From the NCBI GenBank assembly GCA_027487905.1, contig JAIYCR010000040.1, forward strand, positions 1-64,000: a stretch of DNA of 64,000 nucleotides, written 5' to 3'. Below are positions 17,822 through 30,626 of this stretch, piece by piece. Both the position numbers and the translations under genes were made by a program. Within the stretch, counting starts at the first letter, position 1, and each line of letters starts with the position of its first letter. This stretch comes from Rubrivivax sp. (lineage in GTDB: Bacteria > Pseudomonadota > Gammaproteobacteria > Burkholderiales > Burkholderiaceae_C). Under the pieces are notes generated by a model that was given only the letters and a program-made list of their open reading frames with translations, ran no database searches and had not been told where the DNA came from.

Positions 17822-19617
17822 ACGTGAAGCGATACACCGCCAGAACCGCCCGCGAGGCCCTCCAGCAGGTCAAGCAGGCGCTCGGCGACGATGCCGTGGT
17901 GCTGTCCACCAAGCCCTGCCCCGAGGGCGTGGAGGTGCTGGCGATGGCGCCGGAGTCCATGCGGCAGATCGAGCGCATGTCCTCCACCGCTGCCCCCGCT
18001 GCGCCCGCTGCACCATCCAGTGCATCCGCCCCGGCGCGCAGCGCCGCCGCTGCCCGGCCGGCCACCGCCGCGCGGGCCAGCGTGAACGTCGCCCCGCCCG
18101 CGGACACGCCACCCGAGCAGGACGCCCAGGCCCTGTCGATGAGCACCTTGTCCTTCCAGGACTATGTGCGCACCCGCATGCTCAAGCGTCGCCAGGCGGC
18201 GATCCGGGCCGAGGCCGGCGACAGCCGCCTGCACGAGCCCGCCGAGCCCCGCTTCGACGACCTGCCCGCCCCGGGCTGGAGCGCCGAGCCCGCGCCGGCC
18301 GCCCGCCACGCCGCCCCCGCCCCTTCACCCACCGCCGCCGCGCGCGCCCTGCCGCCCGAGCGCGACCGCGCCTCGGACGCCCAGCGCCAGCTCGAGCTGG
18401 CCGAGCGCCTGGCCCTGCGCGAAGTGCTGGAGAACGGCGCTGCCCAGCGCGCCGCGCTGGCCGACGACGACCGCGCCCCGCTCGGGGTCGCACCCCCGGT
18501 GCTGCGCGAGGAATTCAACGCCGCCGGCCTGCGGGCAATGCCGCGCACGCCCATCGGGCTGTCCGACGCCCGCACCACGGCACCGGCCCCCGAGGCCCTG
18601 GGCGTCAGCCGGCGCGACCACGAGGACATGCTGCGCGAACTGCGCTCGATGAAGGGCCTGATCGAGGACCGCTTCGGTGCGCTCGCCTTCATGGACAAGC
18701 TGCAGAAGAGCCCGAAGCAGGCGCTTCTGACCCAGCGGCTGCTCGACTGCGGCTTCTCGCCCGCGCTCATCCGCAAGCTGTCCGAGGGCCTGTCGCCCGC
18801 GGTGGCCGACGAGATGGCCTGGGCCGCCGGCGTGCTCGAGCGCAACCTGTCGTGCGCCGAGAACGAGCCGGCGCTGGAAGAGCAGGGTGGCGTGCTGGCC
18901 CTGGTGGGCCCTACCGGCGTGGGCAAGACCACCAGCACCGCCAAGCTGGCCGCTGCCTTCGCCACCCGGCACGGCGCCAGCCAGCTGGGCCTGATCACCC
19001 TGGACGCCTACCGGGTGGGCGCCCACGAGCAGCTTCGTGCCTACGGACGCATCCTGGGCGTGTCGGTGCACACCGCGCACGACCGCGCTTCGCTCGACGA
19101 CCTGCTGGACCTGCTGTCGGCCAAGCGCATGGTGCTGATCGACACCGCCGGCATGGCCCAGCGCGACAGCCGCACCGCCGAACTGCTGGACATGCTCGGC
19201 CACCCGTCCATCCGCAAGCTGCTCGTCATCAACGCCGCCGCGCAGGGCGAGACCACCGAAGACGTGATGAATGCCTACCGCGCCGGCCAGGCCTGCGGGG
19301 TGGTGCTGTCCAAGGTGGACGAGGCCGTCAAGCTCGGCCCCGCGCTGGACGTGCTGATCCGCAACCGGGTGAAGGTGATGGCCGTGGCCAATGGCCAGCG
19401 CGTGCCCGAGGACTGGCACCGGCTGAGTGCGCAGGCGCTGGTCCAGCGCGCGCTGAAGACCCAGCCGGGCGGCGCCTACCGCCACGACAACCACGACGTG
19501 AACCTTGTCTTCACCGCGCCGTCGACGGCGTCCCTGCCGGCGGGCTATGCCACCGGCCGCAGCCCTGCCGAACCCCGCTCCATTGCGGCGCGCCAGGCCG
19601 ACACGCTGCGCGAGTGA
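17818..19617 (+). CDS. flhF: Flagellar SRP-like GTPase FlhF
   Basis: 599 residues. It has the typical FlhF N-terminus MNVKRYTARTAREALQQVK, a long variable Ala/Pro-rich region (~50-200), an N-like helical domain and an SRP-type GTPase domain with P-loop GPTGVGKTTSTAKLA (~362), TLDAYRVGAHEQL and DTAGM (~441). FlhF determines the site and number of polar flagella together with FlhG. It is translationally coupled to flhA by an ATGA overlap and followed 68 bp later by an FlhG-like gene. The variable region makes it longer than many homologues (about 430-500 residues). Confidence 0.95.
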   Translation: MNVKRYTARTAREALQQVKQALGDDAVVLSTKPCPEGVEVLAMAPESMRQIERMSSTAAPAAPAAPSSASAPARSAAAARPATAARASVNVAPPADTPPEQDAQALSMSTLSFQDYVRTRMLKRRQAAIRAEAGDSRLHEPAEPRFDDLPAPGWSAEPAPAARHAAPAPSPTAAARALPPERDRASDAQRQLELAERLALREVLENGAAQRAALADDDRAPLGVAPPVLREEFNAAGLRAMPRTPIGLSDARTTAPAPEALGVSRRDHEDMLRELRSMKGLIEDRFGALAFMDKLQKSPKQALLTQRLLDCGFSPALIRKLSEGLSPAVADEMAWAAGVLERNLSCAENEPALEEQGGVLALVGPTGVGKTTSTAKLAAAFATRHGASQLGLITLDAYRVGAHEQLRAYGRILGVSVHTAHDRASLDDLLDLLSAKRMVLIDTAGMAQRDSRTAELLDMLGHPSIRKLLVINAAAQGETTEDVMNAYRAGQACGVVLSKVDEAVKLGPALDVLIRNRVKVMAVANGQRVPEDWHRLSAQALVQRALKTQPGGAYRHDNHDVNLVFTAPSTASLPAGYATGRSPAEPRSIAARQADTLRE

Positions 19618-19685
19618 AGCGCAGCGGCCGCCCCCTGTATTCCCTCCCCAGTCGACGTCCACCCCCGAACCGCCCCCCTGCTCCC

Positions 19686-20537
19686 ATGCGCGCGCCCGAC
19701 TCCCGCTCCCCCGTCGACCAGGCCCACGGCCTGCGCCGTCTGTTCGCAGGCTCCAGGCCGCTGCCGCTGGCGGTCGTCTCCAACCCGCAGGTGGATCAGG
19801 GCGGGCTGCTGCTGGAGCGCCTGTGCACCGCGCTCGGTGACGCCGGCCGGCGCGTGCTCGTCATCGACGCGGGCGAGCGTTCGCCCGCGGTGCGCGACCT
19901 CGCTGCGGTGGACCTGGCCGCCTGCGTGGAGCCGCTTTCCGACCAGGTGAGCTACCTGGCCGCACGCGGCCTGTCGCTGCGCCACGTGGACGCCCGCGGC
20001 GGCACCGGCGGCATGCTCGATGCGGTAGCCCAGGCCGCGCCGCAGGCCGACGTGCTGCTGGTGCACGCCAGCGCCAGCGACCTGGCCCGCCTGTTCAGCG
20101 CCCACAGCGCCTGGCGCGCCGGCGCCGACGGCCACTCCGCGCTACGCCCCATCCTGCTGGCCGACGACCGCCCGGCCAGCGTCACCCATGCCTACGCCGC
20201 GATGAAGTGGCTCGTCCAGCGCGGCAACCTGTGGGTGCACGACCTGCTGCTCGCGGTGTCGCGCGGCTCGCCCCGGGCGCAGGCCATTCCGCATCAGATG
20301 GCCGGCTGCGCCGACCGCTTCGTGGGCGCGCTGCTGGGCAACACCGCCTGGATCGACCCGGCCACCCCGGCCACCGCGGCTACGCCGAGCGCGCTGGCTG
20401 CCCTGGTGGCCGCGCACCTGCATGGACAACCCCTTTCTCCGTCCGCTGCCAGCCACCCCGCAGCTGCGCCGCGGACGCCCGACCGGCGCCCGGCCCCCCC
20501 GCCCACAAGGACTCGCCATGCTCACCCGGAGCACTGA
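19686..20537 (+). CDS. FlhG/FleN-position MinD-like protein with degenerate P-loop
   Basis: 283 residues from ATG 19686. Gene order (flhF, this gene, fliA) is that of flhG/fleN, and the fold pattern (PLAVVSNP at the first strand, RRVLVIDAG at the second, DVLLVHASA later) resembles MinD/FleN. The deviant Walker A motif KGGVGKT, however, is replaced by VDQGGLL and has no catalytic lysine, so ATP binding is doubtful. The last ~35 residues are Pro/Arg-rich and overlap the fliA start. It may be a divergent FlhG that keeps only a scaffold role. Identification rests on position and weak motif resemblance. Confidence 0.6.
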   Translation: MRAPDSRSPVDQAHGLRRLFAGSRPLPLAVVSNPQVDQGGLLLERLCTALGDAGRRVLVIDAGERSPAVRDLAAVDLAACVEPLSDQVSYLAARGLSLRHVDARGGTGGMLDAVAQAAPQADVLLVHASASDLARLFSAHSAWRAGADGHSALRPILLADDRPASVTHAYAAMKWLVQRGNLWVHDLLLAVSRGSPRAQAIPHQMAGCADRFVGALLGNTAWIDPATPATAATPSALAALVAAHLHGQPLSPSAASHPAAAPRTPDRRPAPPPTRTRHAHPEH

Positions 20538-21258
20538 AGCCACCATGTACAACGCCAAGGGTCGGCTCGACCTCAATTCGATGCTCAAGCAGTACAGCCC
20601 GCTGGTGCGGCGGCTGGCGCATCAGATGATCGCCAAGCTGCCGGCCAACGTGGAGATCGACGACCTCATCCAGGTGGGCATGCTGGGCCTGAGCGATGCG
20701 CTGGCCCGCTTCGATGCCAGCCAGGGCGTGCAGTTCGAGACCTTCGCCACCCAGCGCATCCGCGGCGCCATGCTCGACGAGCTGCGCGGCAACGACTACC
20801 TCTCCCGCGGCACGCGCAAGCAGCAGCGCACCATCGAGGCGGCCGTCCACCGGCTCGAGCAGCGCCTGGGCCGCGCGCCCAGCGAAGGCGAGATCGCCCG
20901 CGAGATGGGCATCACGCTGCCCGAGTACCAGGAGCTGCTGGGCAAGGTGCGCGGCACGCAGCTCGTCTACCTCGAGGACATGAGCGGCGACGAGGGCGAT
21001 GCCGACTTCCTCGACCGCCACGTCGCCGACGAGGGCGCCAACCCGCTGGCCCAGCTGCAGGACCACCGCATGCGCCAGGCGCTGGTGGACGGCATCAAGA
21101 CCCTGCCCGAGCGCGAGCAGTACGTGATGAGCATGTACTACGAGCACGACATGAACCTCAAGGAGATCGCCGCCGTTCTGGGCGTGACCGAGAGCCGCGT
21201 GTGCCAGCTGCACAGCCAGTCCATCGCGCGACTGCGCGTCAAGCTTCGCGAGTACTGA
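20518..21258 (+). CDS. fliA: RNA polymerase sigma factor FliA (sigma-28)
   Basis: 246 residues. Region 2 is seen in YSPLVRRLAHQMIAKLP, DDLIQVGMLGL and FATQRIRGAMLDELR; region 3 in GRAPSEGEIAREMG; region 4 in LPEREQYVMSMYYEHDMNLKE, then VTESRVCQLHSQ. It directs transcription of late flagellar and chemotaxis genes. ATG 20518 is chosen because AAGGA lies 7 bases upstream; a second ATG at 20545 (MYNAKGRLD) aligns with the E. coli FliA start and is possible. It overlaps the preceding gene by 20 bases. A sigma-28-like site before flhA suggests positive feedback. Confidence 0.96.
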   Translation: MLTRSTEATMYNAKGRLDLNSMLKQYSPLVRRLAHQMIAKLPANVEIDDLIQVGMLGLSDALARFDASQGVQFETFATQRIRGAMLDELRGNDYLSRGTRKQQRTIEAAVHRLEQRLGRAPSEGEIAREMGITLPEYQELLGKVRGTQLVYLEDMSGDEGDADFLDRHVADEGANPLAQLQDHRMRQALVDGIKTLPEREQYVMSMYYEHDMNLKEIAAVLGVTESRVCQLHSQSIARLRVKLREY

Positions 21259-21305
21259 ACCCGCGCTGCGCGGCAGCTGAGCCCGCAGCCCCCACGGAGT
21301 TCCCC

Positions 21306-22676
21306 ATGATGAGTCTCTTCCGCCGGGCTCCATCGCCCGACAGCCCCAGCGCCCCGCAGGCGGCGCCGCACGCGGCCTCCACCGAAGCGCTCCCGGCGCT
21401 TCGGCCCGTCATCGAGGCCTTCGCCCGCCACGCCGGCACCATCGGCCGCGAGGCCGCCGAGGTGCGCGGGCAGATCGACGACGCGCGCAACCAGTCCAAG
21501 CGGCAGGGCGAGGCCGTGGCCGCACTGGCCGCCCAGCTCGCCGGCATCAACGAAGCCCAGGACGCCATCCATGCGGTGGCGCGCGGCAGCCAGCGTTCGG
21601 TCGAGCAGGCGCGCCAGGCGGTGAGCGCGGTGGGCAGCGAAGTGGGCGGCATCGTGGACACGCTGCGCCAGGTGGCCGACGCTGCGGGTTCCATCACCCG
21701 CATCGCGCTGCAGACGCGGCTGGTGGCCTTCAACGCGTCGGTCGAGGCCAAGCGGGCCGGCGAGGCCGGACGCGGCTTCGGCGTCGTGGCCGATGCGGTC
21801 AAGGCCCTGGCCGGGCAGGTCGAGACCTCGTCCAAGGAGATCATGAGCACGGTCAAGCTGCTGGACACGCGCATCGAGGCGCTGGCCCGCGAGGTCCAGC
21901 CGTCCAGCGACGCCGCGCGCCAGGGCGCCGTCCACCGAGCGCTGCAGGAGGTCGAGGCGGGCGTGGCCAGCGTCACCGCCGCGGCCCACCAGAGCCGCGG
22001 CGTCAGCGACGGCCTGTCCGAGCAGATGGCGCGCATCGAGGCCGAGATGCACCGGGTCGCCGAGGCACTGGATGGAGCCATGGCGCGCAGCGACGGCTTC
22101 CTGTCGGCCTCCGAACAGATGATCGAGGTGGTGGCCGGCTGCGGCGTGGAAACCCCCGACACGCCCTACATCCGTGCAGCCCAGCAGGCCGCCGGGCAGA
22201 TCGCCCGGCTGCTCGAGGACGCGCTGCGCACCGGCACGCTGGACGCCGCCTCGCTCTTCGACGACCGCTACCAGCCGGTGGCCGGCACCCAGCCGCAGCA
22301 GCACACCACCCGCTTCAACGACATCGCCGACCGGCTGTTTCCGCAGGTCCAGGAACGCATGCTCGGCCTGAGCGACCGCGTGGTGTTCTGCATCGCCGCC
22401 GACCGCAACGGCTACGTCAGCACCCACAACGCGCAATACAACCAGCCCCAGCGGGGCGACCTCGCCTGGGACACCGCCAACAGCCGCTACCGGCGCATCT
22501 TCAACGACCGCACCGGGCTCGCCTCCGCGCGCAACCAGCGGCCCTTCCTGCTGCAGACCTACCGCCGCGACATGGGCGGCGGCCGCTTCGTCGTGATGAA
22601 GGAATGCGCCGCGCCCATCACCGTGCAGGGCCGCCACTGGGGTGGCCTGCGGCTGGCCTTCCAGTTCGAGCGCTGA
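21306..22676 (+). CDS. Soluble methyl-accepting chemotaxis-type protein with C-terminal sensor domain
   Basis: 456 residues; ACGGAG ribosome-binding site before ATG 21306. There is no transmembrane helix. An N-terminal coiled coil leads to the MCP signalling hairpin (~110-200), with tip-like sequence ITRIALQTRLVAFNASVEAKRAGEAGRGFGV (residues split here for clarity: IALQTRL, FNASVEAKRAGEAGRGF). A short return helix is followed by a C-terminal globular domain (~340-456: RVVFCIAADRNGYVSTHN, RNQRPFLLQTYRRDMGGG). The sensor-after-signalling order is inverted relative to classical receptors and fits cytoplasmic chemoreceptors. It lies 47 bp after fliA, so probably part of the flagellar/chemotaxis regulon. 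The ligand is unknown. Confidence 0.8.
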   Translation: MMSLFRRAPSPDSPSAPQAAPHAASTEALPALRPVIEAFARHAGTIGREAAEVRGQIDDARNQSKRQGEAVAALAAQLAGINEAQDAIHAVARGSQRSVEQARQAVSAVGSEVGGIVDTLRQVADAAGSITRIALQTRLVAFNASVEAKRAGEAGRGFGVVADAVKALAGQVETSSKEIMSTVKLLDTRIEALAREVQPSSDAARQGAVHRALQEVEAGVASVTAAAHQSRGVSDGLSEQMARIEAEMHRVAEALDGAMARSDGFLSASEQMIEVVAGCGVETPDTPYIRAAQQAAGQIARLLEDALRTGTLDAASLFDDRYQPVAGTQPQQHTTRFNDIADRLFPQVQERMLGLSDRVVFCIAADRNGYVSTHNAQYNQPQRGDLAWDTANSRYRRIFNDRTGLASARNQRPFLLQTYRRDMGGGRFVVMKECAAPITVQGRHWGGLRLAFQFER

Positions 22677-22742
22677 CCGGCGGGCCCCAGGCGTGCACCC
22701 CAGCCCCGCGGGCCGGCCCGGCGCCGGTCCGGCCTCCCTTCC

Positions 22743-23561
22743 ATGCGCCTGAACCGCCCCATCACCTGGCTCTCCCGCTGGCCCCTGCCGGCACTGGCCG
22801 TATGGCTGCTCGCCTGGGTGGCGCATGCCCAGGCGCTGGCCTGGCAGGCCCCGCCGGGAGCCGCCTTCGGCCTGGCGGTGGGCCTGGGCGTGGCCGGCAG
22901 CTGGCTGGGGCGCACGGGCCTGCGCAAGCTCGTCATCGCGGGCGGCTTTCCGGTGTCCATGGCCGTGCTGGGCGTGGGCGCCGACCTGCCCTTCTGGTGG
23001 TGGCTGCTGCCCATCGGCGTGCTGCTGGCCCTCTACCCCATGGGCACCTGGGGCGATGCGCCCGTCTTCCCGACGCCCGCCACCGCACTGCAGGGCTTGA
23101 ACGGTGTGGCCCCGCTGATGGGCGACCGTGCCCGCGGCGCGGCGCGGGTGCTGGACGGCGGCTGCGGCCTGGGCCATGCGCTGCGGGCGCTGCGGCGGGA
23201 GTACCCGCAGGCCAGCATCGAGGGCATCGAGTCGAGCTGGCCGCTGCGCCTGGCCTGCGGCCTGCGCTGCCGGTGGGCCCGCGTGCGCCAGGGCGACTTC
23301 TGGGCCGAGGACTGGGGGGGCTACGACCTCGTCTACCTGTTCCAGCGGCCCGAGTCCATGGCGCGCGCGGTGGAGAAGGCGCGCCGGGAGATGCGCGCGA
23401 GCGCCTACCTCGTCAGCCTGGAGTTCGAGGCGCCCGATCTGCGGCCCGAGGCCACGCTGCCCGGTGCGGACGGGCGGCGCGTGTGGGTCTATCGCCCGGC
23501 GGTCGATCGAGCGGCGCCTGACCGTGAGCGTTCAGCCGAAGACCGCCGCCGGCGGCGCTGA
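22743..23561 (+). CDS. Membrane-anchored class I SAM-dependent methyltransferase-like protein
   Basis: 272 residues. The first ~100 residues contain about three hydrophobic helices (LPALAVWLLAWVAHA, FGLAVGLGVAGSWLG, FWWWLLPIGVLLALYP). Then follows a Rossmann-type domain with motif I LDGGCGLGHALRAL (~138), a second strand ending IEGIE and a later GDFW/YDLVYLF motif. The substrate cannot be named. The last ~20 residues are Arg-rich. It converges with argH, with 35 bp between the stops. Homologous small membrane methyltransferases are common in Burkholderiales but, to my knowledge, uncharacterised. Confidence 0.7.
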   Translation: MRLNRPITWLSRWPLPALAVWLLAWVAHAQALAWQAPPGAAFGLAVGLGVAGSWLGRTGLRKLVIAGGFPVSMAVLGVGADLPFWWWLLPIGVLLALYPMGTWGDAPVFPTPATALQGLNGVAPLMGDRARGAARVLDGGCGLGHALRALRREYPQASIEGIESSWPLRLACGLRCRWARVRQGDFWAEDWGGYDLVYLFQRPESMARAVEKARREMRASAYLVSLEFEAPDLRPEATLPGADGRRVWVYRPAVDRAAPDRERSAEDRRRRR

Positions 23562-23596
23562 CCCCGGGCGCCGCCTTCCACCCCGGCCGGCCGGCT

Positions 23597-25054
<1,458 letters not shown>

Positions 25055-25129
25055 GGAGGCGGCGGCGCCGCTCGGGTGGAAGCCGATTATCGAGGGGGCA
25101 CACTCCGGATTCGAACCGCACGCGTCCCG

Positions 25130-26197
25130 ATGGTCCCGTCGCCCCCTTCAACCACCCCCGTTCCGCCCTCCGTTGCGCCCCCCGTTCCTGCCAGCGGGCC
25201 GGCCGGCCTGGAGCTGTGCCACATCGGCGTGGTGCTGCGTTCGGTCATCGGCGTGGAGGCGCTGCTGGCCGTCGGCACCGCGCTGGTGGCCACGGACGCG
25301 AACGCTTGGCTGCTGGCCTGGTCGCTGGCCAGCGTGGCCGCCTTGCCCGGCGTGCTGGCCTGGCTGGTGGTGGTGTGCGCGGCGCGGCAGCCGCTGGCCG
25401 CGCTCGGACGCCGCTCGGCGGTCGCCCGCGCCCTGGCCACGGCAGCCGCTGGCGCCGCCGCGGCGGCCTTCGGCCTGGCGCTGCGGTCCTGGGCACTCGA
25501 TGTCCACCCGCCCGCCACGGTCTGGCTGGCCGCCCTGGTGGCGGGCGCCGGTCTCGCGTGGATGTTCATCGGCTGGCTGGAACTGCGCGCCAGGGCCGGT
25601 GCGCCGGCCGAGGCGCGTGCCCGCCTGGCCCAGCTGCAGGCCAGCATCCGGCCGCATTTCCTCTTCAACACGCTGAACAGTGCGGTCGCCCTGGTGCGGC
25701 TGGATCCGGAGCGCGCCGAGTCGGTGCTCGAGGACCTGGCCGAACTCTTCCGCATCGCGCTGGCGGCCGACCAGAACCCCGCTGCAGTCGTCACTCTGGA
25801 CGACGAGCTGGCGCTGGCCCGCCGCTACCTGGCCATCGAGGAGGTCCGCTTCGGCCCTCGCCTGCAGGTGCGCTGGGAGCTCGATGCGCAGGCCGGGTCG
25901 GTCCGCCTGCCGCTGCTGCTGCTGCAGCCGCTGGTGGAGAACGCGGTGCGCCACGGCATCGAGCCAGCCGACGAAGGTGGCCTGCTGCGCATCCGCACCC
26001 AGCGGGAAAGGGGGAGGGTGGTGGTGTCGGTCGCCAACACCCTTCCCCTCGAATCAGTGCCCCGACCTGGGGCGGGCATGGCGCTGCGAAATGTGCGCGA
26101 ACGCCTGCAGCTGCTGCACGATGTGAATGCCACCTTCGCCGCGCGCCGCGAGGGGGACGTCTTCCGGGTGCACATCACCTTGCCGCTGCCCGACTGA
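25130..26197 (+). CDS. AlgZ/FimS-type (LytS-family) sensor histidine kinase
   Basis: 355 residues from ATG 25130. A membrane domain with four hydrophobic helices (~25-150) begins with [14 protein letters not shown], as in the AlgZ family. The His_kinase domain follows, with the phosphorylated His in [13 protein letters not shown] (~180), and an ATPase domain with N-box [15 protein letters not shown]. The glycine-rich G-box is present but short ([13 protein letters not shown]). The partner is the LytTR regulator 88 bp downstream. In Pseudomonas this pair controls alginate, type IV pili and virulence; which genes it controls here is unknown. Confidence 0.88.
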   Translation: MVPSPPSTTPVPPSVAPPVPASGPAGLELCHIGVVLRSVIGVEALLAVGTALVATDANAWLLAWSLASVAALPGVLAWLVVVCAARQPLAALGRRSAVARALATAAAGAAAAAFGLALRSWALDVHPPATVWLAALVAGAGLAWMFIGWLELRARAGAPAEARARLAQLQASIRPHFLFNTLNSAVALVRLDPERAESVLEDLAELFRIALAADQNPAAVVTLDDELALARRYLAIEEVRFGPRLQVRWELDAQAGSVRLPLLLLQPLVENAVRHGIEPADEGGLLRIRTQRERGRVVVSVANTLPLESVPRPGAGMALRNVRERLQLLHDVNATFAARREGDVFRVHITLPLPD

Positions 26198-26285
26198 AGG
26201 GTCTGCACCGGCGGATGCCGGGCCACGAAGACGACGACGAACAGCGAACACAAGAACAGACGAGATCCGTCAAGGAGGCCCCTTC

Positions 26286-27098
26286 ATGCCCGACCCCGCG
26301 TTGCGCGTGCTGCTGGTGGACGACGAGCCCCTGGCCCGCAGCCGACTGCGAACCCTCCTGCAAGCCTGCAGCTCGCCGCCCGCCCAGGTGGTGGGCGAAG
26401 CGGCGCGGGGCAGCGAAGCGCTGCAGTGGCTGCAAGGCCCGCAAGGTGCTGCCTGCGACGTGGTGCTGCTGGACATCCAGATGCCGGGGCTGGACGGCCT
26501 GGGCCTGGCCGAAGCCCTTCGGCAGCGCTCGGGACCCGCGGTCGTCTTCGTCACAGCCCACGCCGGGCATGCGCTGCGCGCCTTCGAGATCGACGCCGTC
26601 GACTACCTCACCAAGCCGGTCCGCCAGGAACGGCTGCAGGCCGCACTCGCGCGGGTCGCCTCGCGGCGCGCGCCGCCCGTCCCGATCGCCGACGAAGGGC
26701 CGCAGCCGCAGGTCATCGTCGTCAACGACCGTGGCCGGGTGGTGCGCATTCCGGTGGACGAGGTGCTCTACCTCAAGGCCGAGCTGAAGTACGTGACCTT
26801 GCGAACCGCCGAGCGGGCCTGGCTCCTCGACGAGTCGCTGGCCGAACTCGAGCCTCGGCTCGCGCAGCGCTTCATCCGGGTGCACCGCAATGCGCTGGTG
26901 GCGCGCCACGCGGTGCGGCGGCTCGAACGCCGGATGCTGAGCGACGACCGGGCGGCCGCCGAACGGCGCGCCGGCAGCCTGGACGCGGTGGAAACCTGGG
27001 CGGTGCAGGTCGCCCCGGTCGACGAATGGCTGATGGTGTCGCGCCGGCAGCTGGCGGCCGTGCGCGACGCGCTGACGCAGGGGTCGACCAGGGCCTGA
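26286..27098 (+). CDS. algR: AlgR-type LytTR response regulator
   Basis: 270 residues with a strong ribosome-binding site (AAGGAGG) before ATG 26286. The receiver domain has the acidic pair DDEP (residues ~12-15), phospho-acceptor Asp in LLDIQMPGLDG (~60) and Lys in TKPV. The LytTR DNA-binding domain (~145-260) has IPVDEVLYLKAELKYVTLRT and FIRVHRNALV. A ~25-residue insertion near ERRMLSDDRAAAERRAGS breaks the last part of the LytTR domain relative to AlgR. It follows the kinase gene and converges with ppc. The symbol rests on family and on the argH-algZ-algR-hemCD synteny. Confidence 0.87.
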   Translation: MPDPALRVLLVDDEPLARSRLRTLLQACSSPPAQVVGEAARGSEALQWLQGPQGAACDVVLLDIQMPGLDGLGLAEALRQRSGPAVVFVTAHAGHALRAFEIDAVDYLTKPVRQERLQAALARVASRRAPPVPIADEGPQPQVIVVNDRGRVVRIPVDEVLYLKAELKYVTLRTAERAWLLDESLAELEPRLAQRFIRVHRNALVARHAVRRLERRMLSDDRAAAERRAGSLDAVETWAVQVAPVDEWLMVSRRQLAAVRDALTQGSTRA

Positions 27099-27135
27099 GC
27101 TCCAGCGCCCGCTGCGCCCTGCCGGCGCGTGCCGG

Positions 27136-30006
<2,871 letters not shown>

Positions 30007-30041
30007 CAGGACTTCAAAGCAGGAAGCGGACCCATGCCGGG

Positions 30042-30500
30042 TCATCGGGAGGCCGGTGCGGCCGGTGGTGCCGGCGGCGCGGTGGGTGCCGAGGCCGCAG
30101 CGCCCGGCCCGGTGGGAAAGGAAATCCCGGGGCCGAAGGGAATCTCGTCGGACAGCGTGACCCGGGTGACGAAGTGGCGGGTCTCGCCGAAGCAGCGCGT
30201 GGGCAGCCCCACCTTCTCCTCGTAGTGCAGCGACATGCGCTTGCCGATGTGCGTGGTCAGCTGCCGTGCGACCTCGTCGTCGTGCACCGTGAACAGGAAC
30301 TTCTCCGGCGACGAGCCGGGCAGGGACACCAGCGCCGCCTCGCCCTCCCAGGTCTTGCACAGCCACCCCTTGTGCGAGAACTTCTGCACCCAGCCCGCGC
30401 GCTCGCCGGTGGAGTAGCTCCAGCTCAGGGCCGCCCAGAAATAGGCCGCTGCGAGCAGCACCAGCACGACGGTGGACAGGAGGAGGCGCTTGATGAGCAC
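30042..30500 (-). CDS. Conserved membrane-anchored protein of unknown function
   Basis: 152 residues on the minus strand from GTG 30500. One N-terminal hydrophobic helix ([21 protein letters not shown], ~5-25) is followed by a soluble, presumably periplasmic domain with two cysteines (WLCKTWEG and PTRCFGE) that could form a disulfide, and a Pro/Ala-rich tail. Its TGA overlaps an upstream candidate ATG of ppc, so the two are likely cotranscribed. I recognise it as a small protein common in Burkholderiales and sometimes misnamed 6-phosphogluconate dehydrogenase; nothing in the sequence supports that enzyme. Confidence 0.72.
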   Translation of the reverse strand: MLIKRLLLSTVVLVLLAAAYFWAALSWSYSTGERAGWVQKFSHKGWLCKTWEGEAALVSLPGSSPEKFLFTVHDDEVARQLTTHIGKRMSLHYEEKVGLPTRCFGETRHFVTRVTLSDEIPFGPGISFPTGPGAAASAPTAPPAPPAAPASR

Positions 30501-30610
30501 GGCAGTCGGGCCCTGGCGGGCTGCGGGAAAGGAGGCGGAATTATGCGGATGGCGCCCTGACGCCTGGCCCCGGCCTGTGGTCTGCACCCATGCGGCCGCT
30601 ATGTCCCCGC

Positions 30611-30619
30611 TGCTAGGAT
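30611..30619 (+). promoter_or_regulatory. Extended -10 promoter element before hemC
   Basis: TGCTAGGAT is an extended -10 (TGn plus TAGGAT). A start of transcription about 7 bases downstream would fall on the hemC ATG at 30627, giving a leaderless or nearly leaderless mRNA. The same bases contain AGGA, which could instead serve as a ribosome-binding site. No convincing -35 box is seen. Confidence 0.42.
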
Positions 30620-30626
30620 GGTCTCC

